Origin: Chitinophagales bacterium
GTDB taxonomy: Bacteria; Bacteroidota; Bacteroidia; Chitinophagales; BACL12
Length of the DNA: 9,369 nt
Assembly (NCBI GenBank): GCA_014380545.1
Contig: JACMJP010000531.1
Coordinates: forward strand, 1 to 9,369
Reading direction: 5' to 3'
Shown here: positions 1-6,210 of the stretch, in pieces
How the letters are laid out: each line of letters opens with the position of its first letter
How positions within the stretch are numbered: position 1 is the stretch's first letter
The notes under the pieces: model-generated
The model's database searches: none
Told to the model about the DNA's origin: nothing
Seen by the model: only the letters and a program-made list of their open reading frames with translations
Position numbers and translations under genes: made by a program

Positions 1-2
1 AC

Positions 3-392
3 GGTGGACATACTCTTCCAACACCATGTGATATTCCGGCTGATCCCTTTGGTTATCATGGTGAGTTTGAAGATTACGATGTTGTAATTGAGGAAGCAAC
101 TTCCATTAACAATGAATACAGTTCCTTCATAAAACCTCAAATATATCCTAATCCTGCTGCTGAAGAATTTACAATAAGTTATACATCACAGAATAATGAA
201 GATTTATTTATTAAAATAATGTCGCTATCAGGTGAAATGTTATTCCAATACGGGGAAAAAAATATGATTGCAGGGGTACAAAAAAATATTGAAATAAACT
301 GCAGCGATTTAAATATTGCTCCGGGAAATTATGTAGTAATACTTTCTAAGGAAAATGAGATGAGCATCACCCCGGTAATAATTATTTATTAA
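3..392 (+). CDS. C-terminal part of a secreted GEVED-domain protein with T9SS sorting domain (5' end outside window)
   Basis: Frame 3 is open from the window edge to TAA at 390-392, giving the last 129 residues of a longer protein. Near the fragment's start, residues 20-26 read GEFEDYD, a close match to the GEVEDY motif that ends GEVED domains, common in secreted Bacteroidota proteins. A short linker leads to IYPNP at residues 47-51 and about 80 residues of beta-rich sequence, the layout of a T9SS type A sorting domain. Family knowledge: such domains direct export across the outer membrane and are cleaved on attachment or release. The main domain lies upstream and cannot be identified; metalloproteases and adhesins are common partners. 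The sorting domain is clear, the GEVED call is from one motif only. Confidence 0.85.
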   Translation, partial: GGHTLPTPCDIPADPFGYHGEFEDYDVVIEEATSINNEYSSFIKPQIYPNPAAEEFTISYTSQNNEDLFIKIMSLSGEMLFQYGEKNMIAGVQKNIEINCSDLNIAPGNYVVILSKENEMSITPVIIIY

Positions 393-415
393 TTCGTAGG
401 TGGCTATGTGAGTTC

Positions 416-450
416 GGATGAAGGGATACTTACTTCCCTTCATCCATTTT
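416..450 (+). terminator. Rho-independent terminator
   Basis: A perfect 11-bp inverted repeat, GGATGAAGGGA at 416-426 and TCCCTTCATCC at 435-445, encloses an 8-base loop and is followed by ATTTT. It lies 24 bases after the stop of the T9SS-domain gene and should end that transcript. It also ends only 16 bases before the ATG of the next gene, leaving almost no room for a separate promoter between them. Confidence 0.85.
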
Positions 451-466
451 AAAAGAATTTTATTAC

Positions 467-790
467 ATGTCTAAAAGTTTCGTTATCGTTTTATGCATTG
501 TTATGGTATCGTGTAACTATCATTCAGCTGACAGTTGTATAACATCAACATCATTTATAAATGATGTGTATCCAATAATTATAAACAACTGCTCTCTTGA
601 CGGATGTCATGTTTCAGGTTCCGTGATCGGAAACTTAGCAGACTATGACATACTGAAACAAAAAGTTGATGAGGGGAAATTGTATTATGTATTATTTGAA
701 AACCCATTGATGCCACCCGATACAATGTTAAAAGAGAATGACCTGAAAATAATAGAATGCTGGCTAAAAGACGGGGCACAGAATAATTAA
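467..790 (+). CDS. Small c-type cytochrome-like lipoprotein with CX4CH haem motif
   Basis: A 107-residue protein. Residues 1-15 form a hydrophobic signal peptide ending in MVSC with Cys16 as the probable lipidated residue, so it is likely anchored in the envelope facing the periplasm or surface. Residues 42-48 are CSLDGCH, a CX4CH variant of the usual CXXCH covalent haem site. It follows DVYPIIINN, as in many small Bacteroidota cytochrome-like proteins (DIxPIxxxxC...GCH). MPPD at 82-85 offers Met82 as distal haem ligand, and the end (IIECWLKDGAQNN) matches the usual C-terminal helix of these proteins. Cys24 and Cys98 might pair. Function would be electron transfer, partner unknown. A protein with this motif that does not bind haem is also possible. 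Confidence 0.75.
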   Translation: MSKSFVIVLCIVMVSCNYHSADSCITSTSFINDVYPIIINNCSLDGCHVSGSVIGNLADYDILKQKVDEGKLYYVLFENPLMPPDTMLKENDLKIIECWLKDGAQNN

Positions 791-903
791 AAAATATATG
801 GTTAGAATATTCATTTAATTATCAAAAAAATATTTAATCATTTATAGTTTCCAGGTAATACGTTCAATTGAATTTTAAAATTATAAATTTAAAAATAAAA
901 GAT

Positions 904-2913
904 ATGAAGAATTGTATATTATTATTAATCCTTTTTGTTCATGCAGTCAATATTTATTCCCAGGCGGGAGCTTTAGATACCACATATGGTGATGGAGGAA
1001 AAGTAGTCACATCAATAGGACCTAACTACGAAGGTATATTAGCTTCAGCATTACAAGCAGATGGAAAATTAGTTACCGCAGGATATTCAAATACAGGAAC
1101 TATATTCGAATATCAGATAGATTTTGCATTAGTAAGATATGATACAGATGGTTCTACAGATATTACTTTTGGCGATGATGGAAAAGTTGTAACTGATTTG
1201 GGATATATTGATGATGCAATTCTTGGAATGGCAATTGACATCGAAGGTAAAATTATAGCTGTCGGTTCTCATTATACTATGGGCGACTTTACTCACGATA
1301 TAGCAATTGCGAGGTATAATGAGGACGGAACATTGGATGATACATTTAGCGATGATGGCATACTTATATATCCTGTTGGTATTGGGGAAGATGAAGCGTA
1401 TAATATTATTATACAACCTGATGGAAAATATATTGTATGCGGATATGCACTAACAGATGATTTTAGTACTGATTTTGTTTTAATCAGATTACATTCTGAC
1501 GGTTCACCTGATGATTCATTTGGTGATGACGGAATTGTTACAACTTCAATAGGTTCCGGTATTGACAAGGCTCTTTCAATTACTTTGCAGGATGATGGTA
1601 AAATAATAGCTGCAGGTAAATCATATAATGGTTCTAATTATGATATTGCATTGGTAAGATATAATGATGATGGCAGCCTTGATACTTCATTTGGTGATGA
1701 TGGAAAAATTACAACTGCAATTGGTACTTCTGATGATGATGCGTTTCAGGTTCTGATACAATCTGATAATAAAATTGTAGTAGGCGGAAGTTCCATTTAC
1801 TCAGCTTATAGTTATGAATTTGTATTAATAAGGTATAATGAGGATGGATCTTTGGATGATTCATTTAATGCAGATGGCATATTTACATATTCATTTGGCA
1901 GCAGCGACAGGGCTTTTAGTATTTCAATTCAGACCGATGGGAAACTACTTGCAGCGGGTAAAAGTTACAATGGATATGATAATGATTTTGCGCTGATCAG
2001 ATTGAATACTGACGGAAGTTTTGACAATTCATTTGATAGTGATGGAATAGTAACAACAGATTTTGGAATATATCATGATGAAGCATTTACAATGCAAATT
2101 CAATCCGACAATAAAATAATAGTTGCAGGAAGAACATATGTTGATGACGATGATTTTGCAGTTGCCCGCTATCTTAATTCAGCATGTAATTATCCTGAAT
2201 TAGCTGAAATAGGATCATCTCAAGATACAATTTGTATTGGTGATCACATTACTTTAAATATAACCAGCGGTGTGTTAAATGATGCCACCGAATGGGTTTG
2301 GTACACAGGCTCCTGCGGTGATACAGAAGCGGGAACAGGTACCTCATTGGAAATTAATCCGGATGAAACAACTACTTATTATGTGAGAGGTGAAGGCGGA
2401 TGTATAACAGGTGGAATATGTTCTGCGCATACTATACATGTTATCCATATTGACACTTCAATAACTTATGCAGATAATACTTTGCATGCAAACGGAATCG
2501 GGTCATACCAATGGATAAATTGCGAAAGCGGTGAAGAAATTACAGAAGCAACTAGTCAGGATTTTATACCACTTATGAGTGGAACATATGCAGTAGTTAT
2601 TTCTGCAGACGGATGTAGTGATACTTCATCATGTTATGCAATTACAGCAGTTGCAATTTCAAATAATGTATTAAATACAAACATACATATTTATCCGAAT
2701 CCAACTGCGGGTATTTTATTTATTGATAATCCGTTAACAGATCAATCAATTGAAGTAATAATAAAAGATGTTACAGGTAAATTAATTTATCAAGTGCAAC
2801 ATAATGGGCAAAAAGAAATTCCGATAGATCTTTCTGCTAAACCAAAAGGCGTTTACTTTTTGACTATACATTCCTCAGGCGATATACGTATTATACAGTT
2901 TGCAATTCAATAA
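904..2913 (+). CDS. Secreted delta-60 repeat protein with Ig-like modules and T9SS sorting domain
   Basis: A 669-residue protein from ATG 904. An in-frame TTG at 868 would add 12 residues ahead of a normal signal peptide, so ATG 904 is preferred. Residues 1-20 are a signal peptide ending at SQ. Seven consecutive repeats of 54-61 residues fill 24-426, each with the pattern LDxSFGDDGxV, then (Q)xDGKIxxAG, then FALxRYxxDGS, which is the delta-60 repeat family (TIGR02608). Residues about 427-583 hold two Ig-like or PKD-like modules with several cysteines. NIHIYPNPTAG at 593-603 begins the T9SS type A sorting domain that runs to the end. Expected location is the cell surface or medium. No catalytic motif is seen; adhesion, glycan binding or structural roles are guesses. 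Confidence 0.9.
   Translation: MKNCILLLILFVHAVNIYSQAGALDTTYGDGGKVVTSIGPNYEGILASALQADGKLVTAGYSNTGTIFEYQIDFALVRYDTDGSTDITFGDDGKVVTDLGYIDDAILGMAIDIEGKIIAVGSHYTMGDFTHDIAIARYNEDGTLDDTFSDDGILIYPVGIGEDEAYNIIIQPDGKYIVCGYALTDDFSTDFVLIRLHSDGSPDDSFGDDGIVTTSIGSGIDKALSITLQDDGKIIAAGKSYNGSNYDIALVRYNDDGSLDTSFGDDGKITTAIGTSDDDAFQVLIQSDNKIVVGGSSIYSAYSYEFVLIRYNEDGSLDDSFNADGIFTYSFGSSDRAFSISIQTDGKLLAAGKSYNGYDNDFALIRLNTDGSFDNSFDSDGIVTTDFGIYHDEAFTMQIQSDNKIIVAGRTYVDDDDFAVARYLNSACNYPELAEIGSSQDTICIGDHITLNITSGVLNDATEWVWYTGSCGDTEAGTGTSLEINPDETTTYYVRGEGGCITGGICSAHTIHVIHIDTSITYADNTLHANGIGSYQWINCESGEEITEATSQDFIPLMSGTYAVVISADGCSDTSSCYAITAVAISNNVLNTNIHIYPNPTAGILFIDNPLTDQSIEVIIKDVTGKLIYQVQHNGQKEIPIDLSAKPKGVYFLTIHSSGDIRIIQFAIQ
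973..2181 (+). repeat. Seven tandem delta-60 coding repeats
   Basis: Protein-level tandem repeats of the preceding gene, with units at residues 24-84, 85-143, 144-201, 202-258, 259-316, 317-372 and 373-426. Each boundary carries a turn of the type (N/D)xDGSxD. Repeats are diverged at DNA level, so this is an old array and not a recent expansion. The number seven and the ~58-residue length fit a seven-bladed beta-propeller; this is inference. Confidence 0.85.
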
Positions 2914-2978
2914 GAAGAATAATTAAAATTTTACAATGATATAGAATTTATTATAAGTATTAATAAATATAATATATC

Positions 2979-3785
2979 TTGAAACTTGATTTTTATATCG
3001 TTCATACTTTTACAGAAAAGATATTTTCAGGGATCCCTGTATTTGTAATTCCACTGGATAATTGGCTTTCAGAAGGAGTGATGCAAAAAATTGCTAAAGA
3101 AAATACAGGTATCTCAACAGTCTATTTTGTTCAGAATACACATGGATATTATGTGAGATGGTTTATGCATGATAAAGAACTCACCTTATCCTGCCCCGGA
3201 GCCATTGCTGTATGCCATATCTTGAAAACCGTTTTACACTACACAAAGGATAAGGTTAATTTGTATACAAGAGCCGGTACGCTGGATGTTAATGTCAGGA
3301 GTAGTTCTGCTATCAGAAATAATTTCTATACGTTAAATCTTGCTTCAAAACCTGCGGATACTTTTGAGATGCCAAAAAAAATTCAGAAACAGCTATATGC
3401 AGAACTGATACAGGCAGTAAAATCAAAAGATCTTTTTTTGATCCTTAAAAAAGAAGATGACTTGTTGAATATTGAGATAAATAATTATGCGGGAATAAAA
3501 GACGAATTGGAGTTTGATAAACTTTTTTTAACAGTAAGAGGATATAACGACAGTGTTAAAGCAAGATGTTTTTCTTTTAATTCCGGAATCAACGAAATCC
3601 CTATTGCCAATCTTGCACTATGCACATTAATACCTTACTGGAGTAAGAAATTAGACAAAAAAGAAATACAGGTAACACAATTGTCCGAGCCTTATATTTC
3701 TTTTGTGTGCAGACATAATGCTGATAATGTATCCATCTCTGCCAATGCAAAAACATATTCGGTTGGTTCTATATATACTAGATAG
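2979..3785 (+). CDS. PhzF-fold protein, probable pseudoenzyme
   Basis: A 268-residue protein of typical PhzF length (~260-300). Family landmarks are kept: YIVHTFT near the N-terminus (YxVDAFT), MQKIAKEN at 35-42, VRWF at 59-62, GINE at 203-206 and PYWSKKL at 219-225. PhzF enzymes are isomerases or epimerases whose active site uses a Glu in the SET motif, a His in GHAT and Asp/Ser in EDPxTGSA (Glu45, His74, Asp208, Ser213 in Pseudomonas PhzF). Here SET reads ST-V (Thr47), GHAT reads CPGA (Pro73), and EDPVTGSA reads EIPIANLA (Ile207, Leu212). The RGG motif near the end is lost too. Start is TTG at 2979: a stop codon (TAA, 2970-2972) precedes it closely, the next in-frame ATG is residue 35, and the TTG matches the family's usual start. 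Fold assignment is firm; isomerase activity is unlikely. Confidence 0.85.
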   Translation: MKLDFYIVHTFTEKIFSGIPVFVIPLDNWLSEGVMQKIAKENTGISTVYFVQNTHGYYVRWFMHDKELTLSCPGAIAVCHILKTVLHYTKDKVNLYTRAGTLDVNVRSSSAIRNNFYTLNLASKPADTFEMPKKIQKQLYAELIQAVKSKDLFLILKKEDDLLNIEINNYAGIKDELEFDKLFLTVRGYNDSVKARCFSFNSGINEIPIANLALCTLIPYWSKKLDKKEIQVTQLSEPYISFVCRHNADNVSISANAKTYSVGSIYTR

Positions 3786-3805
3786 TGAATTAATAATATT
3801 TTTTT

Positions 3806-3864
3806 TTATTTCCCTTTATACAGAAAAATAATGAGCAGTAAAACATAATTCTAAAATCAAAGGC
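3806..3864 (-). pseudogene. Decayed 3' end of a sugar transferase gene paralogous to the one at 6211
   Basis: Positions 3839-3864 match 6248-6273, inside the sugar transferase gene, at 24 of 26 bases in the same orientation. Similarity continues with small gaps to 3806, where TTATTTCCC corresponds to 6211-6219, the stop codon and last codons of the intact gene. Read on the - strand, the core gives AFDFRIMFY against AIDFKIMFY in the intact protein (both changes conservative), then a small deletion shifts the frame before the shared GGGAAATAA end. Upstream of the core similarity fades before the Rieske gene stop at 3891. The remnant has no start and cannot make a protein. It may be a leftover from duplication or recombination; chance similarity is unlikely but not excluded in such AT-rich DNA. 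Confidence 0.6.
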
Positions 3865-3890
3865 AGGATAAAATGAAAAGAATTTAATTT

Positions 3891-5432
3891 TTAACTCTGC
3901 TCATTTTCATACAGACCTACCTTTATAATTTTTTCTGCATCCACTTTTTCAAGATCTGAAATAGCAGGACCATTTATCACTTTTCCAAATTTATCGAATC
4001 GTGCACCATGGCAGGGGCAGTCCCAGGTTTTTTCTGTAACATTCCATTGCACAATTCCTTTCAGGTGGGTGCAATAGGCGGAGCAAACTTGAAATGTTCC
4101 TTCATGATCATGATAGACAGCATATTTTTTTAGACCTTTCCTAATTATTGCTCCTTCTCCTCTTATAATATCTTCCGGGTTTTTTGTTTCGCCCGGTGTA
4201 ATATATTCTACATATTGAGCTGCCATATTTAATGTTTCTTTAAAAAATTCTTTTGCAGCTCTCAGCGTTTTTCTTTTTGGATCGTATAATTTTGCCCATT
4301 CATTTTCTCTTCCCATGATCATATCGGTAAGAAGTATAGAAGAAAAAGTAGCATGTGTTATTCCCATGCCCGAATCACCTGTTGCAATATAAACATGTTC
4401 TTTATGTTCCGGATCAGGCCCAATGAAACTTAATCCATCCATAGTTTCCATTATTTGCCCTGACCATTTATATTCTATAATTCCCAGGCCCGGAAATATT
4501 TTTCTTGCCCATGTTTCAAGTGAAAAAAAATATTCGCCTTTTTCATCGTCTTGCCCTGTTTTATGATCTTCACCCCCGATAATTAAAATGTCATCAAGAT
4601 CTCGCTCATATATGCGCACATAATGATAAGGTTCTTCAGTATCCCAATACAATGCTTTTGCTACAGAACCTTTGGGTATTGATGCTGCAATAACATAACT
4701 TCTATAAGCAAATTCTTTTACAGGTAATGCAAGCATATCGCTAATGGGGCTATTTGTTGCAACAATTATATCTCCTGCTGTAATTGTATTTCCAGATTCT
4801 GTTGTAACAAGAACATGAGAATCTTTTTTTTCAATATCTTTTACATGTGATTGGGTGAAAATTTTTACTCCCATTTTTGTAGCTGCCTCCGCAAGCCCTG
4901 ACATATATTTTAAAGGATGAAATTGTGCTTGTCGTTCGTATTTAAATACCGGCGTAACATCTGATATTGGAACGGGAGGATTATTTATTTTCTCAACCTG
5001 AATGCCTGCTCTTTGAGAGGCTTCAAATTCGTGTTCAATAAATTCATTTTTATCCTCACCAGTAAAAAATAAATAACCATCCACTCTTTCAAAATCACAA
5101 CTCATATTTTCATCTATCACAATTTTTTCTATTTCATTAATTGCTCTTGTCTGACTTTCTGCAGCAAGATATGCACCTTTTTCTCCATGCAATTTTTCTA
5201 TATGATAATATCTATCATCAATTACATTTGTAATATGTGCGGTTGTTCTTGCAGTTTCTCCTCCGGCAATTTGATTCCCTTCAAGTAGAATAATTTTTTT
5301 TCCTTCTTTTGCAAGTAGATATGCGCATGTTAATCCTGTGATGCCTCCACCGATAATGCAAATATCTGCTTCATCATTTTTATTCAGTGGATTATATTTA
5401 GGGGTGTCTTCTGTAGCTGCCCAAAAGGACAA
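3891..5432 (-). CDS. FAD-dependent oxidoreductase with C-terminal Rieske [2Fe-2S] domain
   Basis: A 513-residue protein. IIGGGITG at 26-33, with Glu51 ending the second strand, is the Rossmann dinucleotide motif of the DAO family; GGETARTTAHIT at 57-68 and TGDSGMGITHA at 351-361 are further FAD-domain motifs. After a helical linker (~385-415), residues ~420-510 form a Rieske domain with ligands Cys454-x-His456 and Cys472-x-x-His475 (CTH, 15 residues, CPCH). The second disulfide cysteine of bc1-type Rieske proteins is missing (CTHLKG), so Cys474 is unpaired. No signal peptide: cytoplasmic. The arrangement is that of Bacillus YhfW and relatives, whose substrate is not known to me. Start is TTG at 5432, with AGGA six bases upstream and no in-frame ATG between it and the preceding stop codon. 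It is divergent from the four-helix membrane protein. Confidence 0.92.
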   Translation of the reverse strand: MSFWAATEDTPKYNPLNKNDEADICIIGGGITGLTCAYLLAKEGKKIILLEGNQIAGGETARTTAHITNVIDDRYYHIEKLHGEKGAYLAAESQTRAINEIEKIVIDENMSCDFERVDGYLFFTGEDKNEFIEHEFEASQRAGIQVEKINNPPVPISDVTPVFKYERQAQFHPLKYMSGLAEAATKMGVKIFTQSHVKDIEKKDSHVLVTTESGNTITAGDIIVATNSPISDMLALPVKEFAYRSYVIAASIPKGSVAKALYWDTEEPYHYVRIYERDLDDILIIGGEDHKTGQDDEKGEYFFSLETWARKIFPGLGIIEYKWSGQIMETMDGLSFIGPDPEHKEHVYIATGDSGMGITHATFSSILLTDMIMGRENEWAKLYDPKRKTLRAAKEFFKETLNMAAQYVEYITPGETKNPEDIIRGEGAIIRKGLKKYAVYHDHEGTFQVCSAYCTHLKGIVQWNVTEKTWDCPCHGARFDKFGKVINGPAISDLEKVDAEKIIKVGLYENEQS

Positions 5433-5438
5433 AGAAAT

Positions 5439-5442
5439 TCCT
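5439..5442 (-). promoter_or_regulatory. Shine-Dalgarno site supporting the TTG start of the Rieske oxidoreductase
   Basis: On the - strand, CAGGAA with core AGGA lies six bases before TTG 5432. Such sites are rare elsewhere in this window, and it decides the start because only non-ATG codons are available upstream. Confidence 0.5.
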
Positions 5443-5498
5443 GATGACGTTTTTATAATTATTACTTTTTATTTAATGGGATAATTATTAAATTGTAT

Positions 5499-5528
5499 GC
5501 CAGTAAAAAAAGTTCTGGCGGTTTTTTT
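5499..5528 (+). terminator. Terminator-like hairpin in the divergent intergenic region
   Basis: GCCAG at 5499-5503 and CTGGC at 5515-5519 form a 5-bp stem with an 11-base loop, followed by GG and seven T on the + strand (5522-5528). It is short for a terminator. It lies 55 bases upstream of the membrane protein's ATG, so it may block rightward antisense or read-through transcription, or act in that gene's leader. Chance is possible. Confidence 0.4.
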
Positions 5529-5583
5529 GTGTCATAGAGTTGATAAAATAAAATTATAGTACTTATTATTTAATTCACAGAAT

Positions 5584-5931
5584 ATGAATTTGATTTACAT
5601 AAGTGTCGGATTTTTCCTTTTTGCTGCAATGCTGGGATCAAGATTATTATATGCCGTTTTAACAGATAAGCCCACTCCTAAATTAATCGTACTGTTACAT
5701 GGCCCAATAGCTATAACAGGCCTGGTGTTATTAATAATTTTTTTAAGCAATACACCGTCTTATTATCTCACTTTTGCAGTAGTTGCATTTATAGTGGCCG
5801 CCTGTTTAGGTGTGTATATGCTTATCCGTGATATGCGGAGAAAACCGGGTCCAAAATCTGTTGCATTAGTGCATGTTTTATTTGCCTTAGTAGGAATAAT
5901 ATGCGTGGCAGTATTTCTTTTTTTGATATAA
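5584..5931 (+). CDS. Small four-helix membrane protein with internal duplication and paired histidines
   Basis: A 115-residue integral membrane protein; I do not recognise a named family. Predicted helices: about 3-25, 34-54, 60-82 and 94-115. The two halves are alike: helices 2 and 4 share PK-x5-H-x6-G (Pro32-Lys33, His39, Gly46; Pro90-Lys91, His97, Gly104), and each follows a helix ending near a Tyr and a charged loop (YAVLTDKPTPK, YMLIRDMRRKPGPK). The even number of helices gives both halves the same topology, so both histidines should sit at a similar depth, a plausible pair of axial haem ligands as in cytochrome b561-like proteins. Haem binding and a redox link to the divergent Rieske oxidoreductase are inference. 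No signal peptide apart from helix 1. Confidence 0.8.
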   Translation: MNLIYISVGFFLFAAMLGSRLLYAVLTDKPTPKLIVLLHGPIAITGLVLLIIFLSNTPSYYLTFAVVAFIVAACLGVYMLIRDMRRKPGPKSVALVHVLFALVGIICVAVFLFLI

Positions 5932-6033
5932 CATATTTTAAATTGTTGCATAATTTACTCATAATGGGAAAATTAAATGGCAGGAAGAAACTTCATAATA
6001 ATTATAATTCTTTTCATCGCATAAATTTATTTT

Positions 6034-6198
6034 ATGAAAAATCAAAACATTAATAAGCAGAATAAATCCGGAACGAAAAGAACTCAAAATAAACCGGATA
6101 TTCGGGATGATATGGACAGCCGTGAAAATAAAGAAAGAAACTATAAGGATGGTAATAACAAGCAAGGTAAAAAACCAAATACCAAAGACAGGCAATAA
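6034..6198 (+). CDS. Small, highly hydrophilic 54-residue protein, probably disordered
   Basis: ATG at 6034 opens a 54-codon frame to TAA at 6196-6198. The product is almost free of hydrophobic residues, rich in Asn, Lys, Gln, Asp and Arg, and lacks cysteine. Net charge is strongly positive. Small N/K/Q-rich proteins of this kind occur in Bacteroidota, sometimes in stress-related settings, but I cannot name a family. The opposite strand has a longer frame (5959-6195) that looks like its shadow. It follows the four-helix membrane protein by 102 bases and converges with the sugar transferase, leaving only 12 bases between stop codons. No clear ribosome site. Coding status is likely but unproven. 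Confidence 0.55.
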   Translation: MKNQNINKQNKSGTKRTQNKPDIRDDMDSRENKERNYKDGNNKQGKKPNTKDRQ

Positions 6199-6210
6199 AA
6201 CAAGAGTTGA

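Larger units (their letters stand above)
5433..5583 (-). promoter_or_regulatory. Divergent intergenic region, expected to hold promoters for both flanking genes
   Basis: These 151 bp separate the starts of the Rieske oxidoreductase (left) and the membrane protein (right), so each gene's promoter probably lies here. The DNA is very AT-rich. I could not find a convincing Bacteroidota promoter (TTG at -33, TAnnTTTG at -7) on either strand. It contains the hairpin listed separately. Confidence 0.4.

Noticed and set aside
863..882. Palindromes TTCAATTGAA and AATTTTAAAATT upstream of the delta-60 gene
   Set aside because: Low-complexity A/T palindromes of this length are common at this base composition, and no partner site is seen.
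868..903. TTG start at 868 for the delta-60 protein
   Set aside because: It would place 12 polar and charged residues before a normal signal peptide that begins at ATG 904.
3830..3905. Inverted repeat AATGAGCAG / CTGCTCATT around the end of the Rieske gene
   Set aside because: The arms are only 9 bp with a 58-base spacer, and one arm is coding sequence. It does not resemble a terminator and is probably chance.
5455..5490. Direct repeat ATAATTATTA twice, 26 bases apart, in the divergent region
   Set aside because: A pure A/T 10-mer recurring in AT-rich DNA is expected by chance; no symmetry or further copies support an operator.
5473..5976. Near-identical TAATGGGA(T/A)AATTA at about 5474 and 5962
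   Set aside because: 13 of 14 matches in A/T-rich DNA is within chance expectation for a window of this size, and similarity does not extend.
5959..6195. 78-residue reading frame on the - strand
   Set aside because: It lies opposite the better supported 54-codon + strand gene and its product looks like an antisense shadow without family features.
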